A stretch of DNA of 7,451 nt. Source: Bacteriovoracaceae bacterium (GTDB taxonomy: Bacteria; Bdellovibrionota; Bacteriovoracia; Bacteriovoracales; Bacteriovoracaceae). A program made the translations under genes and the position numbers. The notes under the pieces were generated by a model. The model searched no databases. It saw only the letters and a list, made by a program, of their open reading frames with translations, and was not told where the DNA came from. How positions within the stretch are numbered: the first letter of the stretch is position 1; every line of letters begins with the position of its first letter. Shown piece by piece: positions 1 through 5,012 of the stretch. The stretch spans positions 1 to 7,451 of the forward strand of contig JAKLJM010000264.1 in NCBI GenBank assembly GCA_023151145.1. The letters run 5' to 3'.

Positions 1-1
1 G

Positions 2-2341
2 CACATTAATCCCACTCTTTCAAAGTCTGAATTTATTAAAGAAAGTTTAAACTTTTTACAGAAAGAATTTAAACATTCTGGGCTAATTACATTTTGTTCT
101 TACACTGACGGTTCTAAGCAAGAAATAAAACATCTCATTGAATTACTGGGGTGGTCTGAAGATTTAAAAAATCGTACTCGTTTTGAACAATATCGAATGG
201 ATGATGGTTTTTGGTATGAACCAGAAAAAACAATCGTCATTTCTGATGCTGATTTATTTGCAGCAAAAAAAAATAAAACGCAGAAAAAGAAAAGTATTGA
301 TGTCGATTTATTTGCCGAACAATTGGCAACGCTTAAGATTGGGGACTACGTCATTCATAGTGAATATGGGGTAGGGGAATATCTTGGACTTGAATCTCTA
401 GAAATTGGTGGAGAGAAATCAGATTTTTTAATTCTCAAGTATTCTGAAAATGATAAAGTTTATGTGCCAGTTTATAAACTAAATCTCATTCAAAAACACG
501 CTGACTCTCATGCTGGTTTAAAGGTCGATTCTCTAAGAACCAACAAATTTACCGCTCTTAAAGCACGCGCTAAAATTTCTGTAAAACAGTTGGCCTTTGA
601 TCTTTTAAAACTACAAGCTGAAAGGCAAATGTCTCAAGCTTATGCCTTCTCTGAACCAGATCATCTTTATAAAGAATTTGAATTGGCTTTTCCTTTTGAC
701 GAGACACCTGATCAGACGAAGGCCATTGAAGCCGTTTTAGAAAATATGCAAAAACCTGTTCCTATGGATCATCTGGTTTGTGGTGACGTCGGATTCGGGA
801 AAACAGAAGTAGCAATGCGAGCTGCTTTTAAAGCTGTTGAAGATAAAAAACAGGTGGCCTTATTGGTGCCGACAACCATTTTGGCCTTACAGCACTACAA
901 TTCTTTCGTAAAAAGATTTAAAGATTTTCCAATAAAAATTGAATTTGTCTCTCGTTTTAAAACCGCCAAAGAGTCTAAGGAAATTTTTAATAGAACAGAG
1001 GCTGGACACGTCGATATTTTAATTGGAACTCATAAACTTTTAAGTGATGGTTTGCGTTTTAAAGATTTAGGGTTGGTCATTGTCGATGAAGAGCAACGTT
1101 TCGGTGTCGGCCATAAAGAAAAATTAAAACTCTTAAAATCATCAGTAGATTTTTTAACTCTTACCGCAACTCCAATTCCAAGAACATTACAAATGGCTTT
1201 TTTAGGTTTGCGAGAACTTTCTCTCATCAAGACAGCTCCACCGAAAAGACAATCCATCAAAACATATATTATTAAAGAAGATGAATACACTCTTCAGATG
1301 GCGATAAAAAAAGAATTACAACGTGGTGGTCAAGTTTTTATTGTTCATAACAAAGTTAATGACATGGAACAATTTGTGGCCAACATACGCGACTTAGTTC
1401 CAGAAGCAAAAATCGTCTATGCCCATGGACAAATGTCTGAAAAAGAACTCGAAGATCGCGTCAGTGCATTTTATAATGGCGATTATCAAATTCTTATTGC
1501 TACAACGATCATTGAATCGGGTATCGATATCCCCAACGCCAATACCATGATTATTGATCGGGCCGATACATTTGGATTGGCCCAGCTCCATCAATTACGT
1601 GGGAGAATTGGTCGTTCTGATAAAAAAGCTTATGCCTATTTTGTGATTCCGCGCTTTAAAGACATTTCTGGAATTGCTCAAAAAAGATTACATGCGCTTC
1701 AAACATATGCTGATATGGGCTCTGGTTTTAATATCGCCAATGTTGACTTAGAAATTCGAGGAGCTGGTGATATTCTTGGTGCTTCTCAATCCGGCCACAT
1801 TGAAGCAATTGGTTTAGAACTTTATATGGAACTTTTAAAAGAAGCCATTCAAGAAATTCGCGGTGAAAGAAAAATCATTAAGAAAGATATTGAAATTCAA
1901 ACACCGTTTCCAGCCTTTATTCCAAATCATTATATAAAAGACTCGATGGATCGATTGAAAAACTATAAACGAATCTCAAATTGTGAAACCTTGGGACAAC
2001 TAGAAGCGCTTCGTGAAGAATTTGAAGATATTTTTGGGGTTTTTCCAGAAGAAATTCACAACTTATTCACATTATTAGAAGTGAGAATTCATCTACAGAC
2101 AATCGGCTTAAAATCATTATCAGTGGCCGGAAATAATTTAATTTTAAAATTTGATAAGAGCGTCTTTGAAACACATACCGAATTACGCGATAAAGTTGTT
2201 CAGTATTTCTTATCACGTCCAAAAGTTTATCAATTCACTCCAGATTTTAAGGTCATTTATTCGCATAAAGACTTAATTCGTCAGAGTGATTTGATCAGGT
2301 TATCAAAGGAAATTGCAGAGCAAATTATTCCATCTAAGTGA
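2..2341 (+). CDS. mfd: Transcription-repair coupling factor Mfd (5'-truncated by window edge)
   Basis: Mfd is a cytoplasmic ATP-driven DNA translocase that dislodges RNA polymerase stalled at DNA lesions and recruits UvrA/UvrB. The frame is open from base 2 and gives 779 residues; full Mfd is about 1150, so some 370 N-terminal residues (most of the UvrB-like D1-D3 part) lie outside the window. Fragment residues about 111-165 are the CarD-like RNA polymerase-interaction domain (LKIGDYVIHSEYGVG to YVPVYKLNLIQK). The superfamily 2 motor follows: Walker A GDVGFGKT at 261-268 (nt 782-805), DEEQ box at 362-365 (nt 1085-1096), TATPIPR at 388-394, ESGIDIPN at 505-512 and QLRGRIGRS at 531-539. The region around RGAGDILG and the last ~150 residues form the TRCF C-terminal domain, which looks complete and ends at TGA 2339-2341. 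The internal ATG at 197 is not the start, because conserved Mfd sequence continues upstream of it. First gene of the window; identity is secure. Confidence 0.97.
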   Translation, partial: HINPTLSKSEFIKESLNFLQKEFKHSGLITFCSYTDGSKQEIKHLIELLGWSEDLKNRTRFEQYRMDDGFWYEPEKTIVISDADLFAAKKNKTQKKKSIDVDLFAEQLATLKIGDYVIHSEYGVGEYLGLESLEIGGEKSDFLILKYSENDKVYVPVYKLNLIQKHADSHAGLKVDSLRTNKFTALKARAKISVKQLAFDLLKLQAERQMSQAYAFSEPDHLYKEFELAFPFDETPDQTKAIEAVLENMQKPVPMDHLVCGDVGFGKTEVAMRAAFKAVEDKKQVALLVPTTILALQHYNSFVKRFKDFPIKIEFVSRFKTAKESKEIFNRTEAGHVDILIGTHKLLSDGLRFKDLGLVIVDEEQRFGVGHKEKLKLLKSSVDFLTLTATPIPRTLQMAFLGLRELSLIKTAPPKRQSIKTYIIKEDEYTLQMAIKKELQRGGQVFIVHNKVNDMEQFVANIRDLVPEAKIVYAHGQMSEKELEDRVSAFYNGDYQILIATTIIESGIDIPNANTMIIDRADTFGLAQLHQLRGRIGRSDKKAYAYFVIPRFKDISGIAQKRLHALQTYADMGSGFNIANVDLEIRGAGDILGASQSGHIEAIGLELYMELLKEAIQEIRGERKIIKKDIEIQTPFPAFIPNHYIKDSMDRLKNYKRISNCETLGQLEALREEFEDIFGVFPEEIHNLFTLLEVRIHLQTIGLKSLSVAGNNLILKFDKSVFETHTELRDKVVQYFLSRPKVYQFTPDFKVIYSHKDLIRQSDLIRLSKEIAEQIIPSK

Positions 2342-2358
2342 AATTATTCTTGCATTCC

Positions 2359-2386
2359 TTCAAAATCTGGTAACATTGAATATAAT
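2359..2386 (+). promoter_or_regulatory. Candidate sigma70-type promoter for the isomerase gene
   Basis: A perfect -10 hexamer TATAAT lies at 2381-2386 in the 94-base gap after mfd. The best -35 at a usable distance is TTCAAA at 2359-2364 (4 of 6 consensus, 16-base spacer). TTGCAT at 2350-2355 is a slightly better hexamer but sits 25 bases away, too far. Transcription would start near 2393, giving a leader of about 43 bases. AT-rich intergenic DNA often yields such a -10 by chance, so this is a moderate call. Confidence 0.4.
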
Positions 2387-2423
2387 AATACCATCAATGC
2401 ACTTTTGTATTTTGAATGTACCG

Positions 2424-2428
2424 AAGGA
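2424..2428 (+). promoter_or_regulatory. Ribosome binding site fixing the start of the isomerase gene
   Basis: AAGGA at 2424-2428 is followed by a 7-base spacer and ATG at 2436. It selects this ATG over an upstream in-frame ATG at 2313 that lies inside the end of mfd. The choice is supported independently by the signal peptide, which begins exactly at 2436. Confidence 0.75.
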
Positions 2429-2435
2429 TAGAAAA

Positions 2436-3278
2436 ATGAAGAATTCACTAATGATTTTTGCTCTGACATTTGCCGTTGGTTCTAGTGCTTTAGCACAGAC
2501 ACCAGCCCCAGCGACTAAACCCGCAGGTGATCCTGTGGTAGCAACAGTAGATGGCTTTGAAGTTAAAAAGTCACAACTTGATCAAGCTTATGAACAAAAC
2601 TTGCTTTTCGTTTCTCCAAAAAGAGTGACGAGAGAAAGTGTTTTAAATGATATTATTTCAAGAGAAATTGGCTTAAAAAAAGCTAAGGCCGAAAATCTTC
2701 AAGACGATCCAATTGTAAAAGCAAAAATGGAAGACGTTCTTTACCATGCTAAAATTTCAAAAGATTTGGAAGGTAAATTAAAAGCGATTGTTGTTACAGA
2801 TAAAGAAGCAGAAGATTACTACAGAAACCATAAAGAAATTAGAACTGCTCACATTCTTTTTAGAATGCGTGCAATGCCAGAAAAAGCAGAAGTAGATGCA
2901 GCGATTAAACAAGCGTTGATTGTATCTGATGAATTAAAGCAAAAACCACAAAACTGGGCAGAACTCGCAAACAAATACTCACAGTCTTCTAATGCAGCTT
3001 CGGCCGGAGACATGGGATTCCAACCAGCGATCAATTATGCTCCAGAATACTACGACCATATCAAAAATAAGAAAGTAGGCTATATTTCAACACCAGTTAA
3101 GACACAGTTTGGATTTCACTTAATTAAGGTGCTAGGAATCAGAGAGTGGAAAGACGTTGACCCTGCGCTATATAAGAAGATTGTTTATGATCAAAAAAGA
3201 GATAAGATTCTTGAACAATATTTTTCTGAGCTAAGAAAGAGCGCTAACGTAAAAATTAACAAAGAATTTCTTAAATAA
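2436..3278 (+). CDS. Secreted parvulin-type peptidyl-prolyl cis-trans isomerase (PpiC/SurA family)
   Basis: A 280-residue periplasmic folding factor expected to isomerise Xaa-Pro bonds in exported, probably outer-membrane, proteins. Residues 1-20 form a signal peptide (KN, hydrophobic core, ALA|Q cleavage after A20); there is no lipobox cysteine, so the protein should be soluble or associated rather than lipidated. A short Pro/Ala/Thr-rich linker (21-32) leads into a SurA_N-like helical region (33-130) beginning DPVVATVDGFEVKKSQLD. The parvulin domain spans about 135-236: IRTAHILF with H139, WAELANKYS, AGDMGF with D192, and TQFGFHLIKV with H228. The two active-site histidines are present and aspartate stands where Pin1 has cysteine, as is usual for bacterial parvulins. 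A basic helical tail (240-280) follows. It has one isomerase domain where E. coli SurA has two. It sits 94 bases after mfd, with its own candidate promoter and ribosome binding site. A PrsA/PpiD-like role is possible; the family call is firm, the exact name is not. Confidence 0.92.
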   Translation: MKNSLMIFALTFAVGSSALAQTPAPATKPAGDPVVATVDGFEVKKSQLDQAYEQNLLFVSPKRVTRESVLNDIISREIGLKKAKAENLQDDPIVKAKMEDVLYHAKISKDLEGKLKAIVVTDKEAEDYYRNHKEIRTAHILFRMRAMPEKAEVDAAIKQALIVSDELKQKPQNWAELANKYSQSSNAASAGDMGFQPAINYAPEYYDHIKNKKVGYISTPVKTQFGFHLIKVLGIREWKDVDPALYKKIVYDQKRDKILEQYFSELRKSANVKINKEFLK

Positions 3279-3291
3279 AATGCTCTAGTCT

Positions 3292-3366
3292 TGTCCTCTC
3301 ATAGACGATCCATTACTCTAATAAAAATTGAGTTTGGAGAGCCCTATGAAGAGGACATTTTTTTTT
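3292..3366 (+). terminator. Terminator-shaped hairpin overlapping the start of the SurA-like gene (possible attenuator)
   Basis: The left arm TGTCCTCTCATAG (3292-3304) pairs with CTATGAAGAGGACA (3344-3357): 13 base pairs with a single bulged A at 3349. Nine T's (3358-3366) follow directly, the shape of a Rho-independent terminator. The loop is long (39 bases) but can hold a small inner stem, ACTC 3315-3318 with GAGT 3330-3333. The right arm contains the ATG start codon and the loop contains its ribosome binding site, so folding would compete with translation initiation as well as transcription. The pairing is seen directly; termination or regulation is inference, and the T run also encodes the Phe-Phe-Phe of a signal peptide. 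Confidence 0.45.
3336..3340 (+). promoter_or_regulatory. Ribosome binding site fixing the start of the SurA-like gene
   Basis: GGAGA at 3336-3340 precedes ATG 3346 by 5 bases and decides the start against the in-frame TTG at 3328, which has no purine-rich site at a proper distance. It lies in the loop of the hairpin described at 3292-3366 and can alternatively pair with CTCTC at 3296-3300. Confidence 0.7.
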
Positions 3367-4128
3367 CTATTAATTACCTTATTTTTTAACCAGACAGTTT
3401 TAGCAAAACAAATCGATAAAATTGCCTTGGTTGTTAACGATACCTCATTTACTTTATCGCAAATCAAAAGAATTCAAGATTCGATTAATGTTGACTATGT
3501 TGAGGACCAAATTAAGGGCAACGAAAAAAAACTTGGTGTAAATCGCCAAGCTCTTTTACAGTTTTTAAATCAACAAGGATTTAACTTTGATGAGTATTTT
3601 GAAACCATCAGAGAAGCTATCGAGTACTCTATTTTTATCCAAAGAGTCATTAGTCCAATTGTTTCTATTACAGATCAAGAAGTAAAAAACACTTACTTTA
3701 AACAAAACTCTAAAAATGCACGTATGAACTTTAAGTATGGTCTTATTGATTATTCCATCAATAAAGACATTGCTGCTGGAACAAAGTTCTTATCGGCCAT
3801 TAAAGATTTTAAAAAATCTAATATTATAGCAGAAGATTTTAAAGATTATTCTGCCACAAACCTTGATGCACTTACGGAAGAAGATATCTCTGCTGAGTTA
3901 AATGCTATCTTGAAAGAAACGGATGAAGGTGCGATCACTAAGCCTATTATGATTGGTGGAAAACTTCATGTTTTCTATGTCGCCAAAAAAGACTTAGTCG
4001 AATCTTCTGAATATTTAAAAGAAAAAGAAAAAATTAGAAATCAATTATTCGAAAAAGCCGTTGTCCTTGAAACAAAAGATTGGCTCATTCGTGAAAGAAA
4101 CAAGCACTTTATTAAAAACAATCTATGA
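3346..4128 (+). CDS. Secreted SurA-like periplasmic chaperone lacking a recognisable isomerase active site
   Basis: A 260-residue exported protein. Residues 1-20 are a signal peptide (KR, then FFFLLITLFF, cleavage after VLA at 20). Residues 22-105 match the SurA N-terminal chaperone pattern: IDKIALVVNDTSFTLSQI at 23-40 resembles the VDKVAAVVN start of mature SurA, then a helical stretch with LLQFLNQQGFNFDEYF. Residues 106-215 sit where the parvulin domain should be (QEVKNTYF, GAITKPIMIGGKLHVFYV near 195-212), but the first motif reads MNFKYGLIDY with no AHIL-type histidine, so catalysis is unlikely. The end (EKIRNQLFEKAVVLETKDWL) resembles the C-terminal SurA helix that packs on the N-domain. 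It probably shields unfolded outer-membrane proteins. It follows the isomerase by 67 bases, and its last bases overlap pdxA (ATGA). The symbol surA is plausible from fold and from adjacency to pdxA, but divergence is high, so none is assigned. Confidence 0.82.
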   Translation: MKRTFFFLLITLFFNQTVLAKQIDKIALVVNDTSFTLSQIKRIQDSINVDYVEDQIKGNEKKLGVNRQALLQFLNQQGFNFDEYFETIREAIEYSIFIQRVISPIVSITDQEVKNTYFKQNSKNARMNFKYGLIDYSINKDIAAGTKFLSAIKDFKKSNIIAEDFKDYSATNLDALTEEDISAELNAILKETDEGAITKPIMIGGKLHVFYVAKKDLVESSEYLKEKEKIRNQLFEKAVVLETKDWLIRERNKHFIKNNL

Positions 4129-5009
4129 AAATCTATGTAACCCAAGGCCATGAAAATGGAATTGGGATTGAAATATTTTTAAAGTCTTTTGCTGTTTTAT
4201 CCAAAACAAAAAAAGAACGTATTTTTTTCATAGGCTATCGATCATCACTTTTAAAAACGCTCTCTGATTGCAAGATTCCAGACATTGTCATCAGGGACTT
4301 AAATATCATTGAACCTGATTCATTTGTCTTTAGTGAAAGCTTAAGTGCACTTTTGACCGGTATGAAACTCGCTACCGCCCATGATATTTTAATCACTCAG
4401 CCAACCACTAAAGATCAGCTGTTTTTTGATAATAAACACCACCTCGGTCATACTGAGTTTTTTCGTTACTATTATCAAAATAAAAATATTCCCATGTCTT
4501 TTATTGGGCTTAAAAACAATACTATGCTTTTAACTGATCACACTGCTTTGAAAGATGTTGTGCTTCTTCAATCGCAAGATATTGTTGAAAGAGTAGAAAT
4601 GGCGTTGAATGGCTTTCAAGTTTTAAAAAACAATATTCAACATATCTACTTTTCAGGAATTAATCCACACGCAGGGGAGAATGGGCTTCTTGGTTCAGAA
4701 GATCAAGTTATTATCAAAGCCGCTCAATTGTTAAAAAATAAATTCCCACACTTACACTTTCACGGACCTCTTTCTGGTGACACCTTACACTTAAATAAGG
4801 GGGAACACAGTCTCTTGGTCTATGCATATCATGACCAAGGCCTAGCCTTCTTTAAATCTCAGAATGGCCTTCTCGGTATCAATACCACTTTTGGTTTACC
4901 ATTTTTGCGTCTAAGTGTTGATCATGGCACAGCCTTCAATCTTTATGGTAAAAATCTAGCTGATTTTTCAAGTATGATGTTTTTATTTGATTTTGTTTTC
5001 AAGGTTTAA
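4125..5009 (+). CDS. pdxA: 4-hydroxythreonine-4-phosphate dehydrogenase PdxA (pyridoxal phosphate synthesis)
   Basis: PdxA oxidises 4-phosphohydroxy-L-threonine with NAD in the DXP-dependent vitamin B6 pathway; its product is used by PdxJ. The 294 residues are shorter than E. coli PdxA (about 329) yet keep its active site. GHTEFF (H109, T110) matches E. coli H136/T137. The metal ligands align: H139 (TDHTALKD) with H166, H182 (NPHAGENG) with H211, H236 (YHDQGL) with H266. The substrate residues K244, N253 and R262 (LGLPFIR-type motif, here FGLPFLR) match K274, N283 and R292. SVDHGTA at 264-270 is also conserved. The usual N-terminal GDPAGIGPEI loop is changed to GHENGIGIEI, and ITxPVNK is ITQPTTK. 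The start ATG overlaps the preceding stop as ATGA and has no clear Shine-Dalgarno, suggesting translational coupling to the SurA-like gene. The uvrA start follows 3 bases after the stop. The family call is strong. Confidence 0.93.
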   Translation: MKIYVTQGHENGIGIEIFLKSFAVLSKTKKERIFFIGYRSSLLKTLSDCKIPDIVIRDLNIIEPDSFVFSESLSALLTGMKLATAHDILITQPTTKDQLFFDNKHHLGHTEFFRYYYQNKNIPMSFIGLKNNTMLLTDHTALKDVVLLQSQDIVERVEMALNGFQVLKNNIQHIYFSGINPHAGENGLLGSEDQVIIKAAQLLKNKFPHLHFHGPLSGDTLHLNKGEHSLLVYAYHDQGLAFFKSQNGLLGINTTFGLPFLRLSVDHGTAFNLYGKNLADFSSMMFLFDFVFKV

Positions 5010-5012
5010 AAT

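Noticed and set aside
245..316. Direct repeat encoding DADLFA (245-262) and DVDLFA (299-316) in the Mfd linker
   Set aside because: The flanking sequence is not duplicated and the linker length is normal for Mfd, so it is probably coincidence.
1030..1594. Minus-strand open frames (86 and 66 codons) opposite mfd
   Set aside because: They lie inside highly conserved Mfd motor sequence, with no ribosome binding site or recognisable protein; they are antisense shadows.
2350..2420. Short repeats in the mfd-isomerase gap (TGCATT 2351-2356 with AATGCA 2396-2401; TTGAATATA 2376-2384 and TTGAATGTA 2412-2420)
   Set aside because: They are short, AT-rich and partly palindromic, so expected by chance; no T tract follows, so there is no terminator for mfd here.
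2313..2435. N-terminal extension of the isomerase from an upstream in-frame ATG at 2313
   Set aside because: It overlaps the end of mfd, has no ribosome binding site, and would bury the signal peptide that begins at 2436.
3291..3319. Possible promoter TTGTCC - 17 bases - TACTCT ahead of the SurA-like gene
   Set aside because: The -10 matches only 3 of 6 consensus bases, and the same bases are better explained by the inverted repeat.
3328..3345. TTG start for the SurA-like gene
   Set aside because: The GGAGA at 3336-3340 fits ATG 3346, and the signal peptide starts there with MKR.
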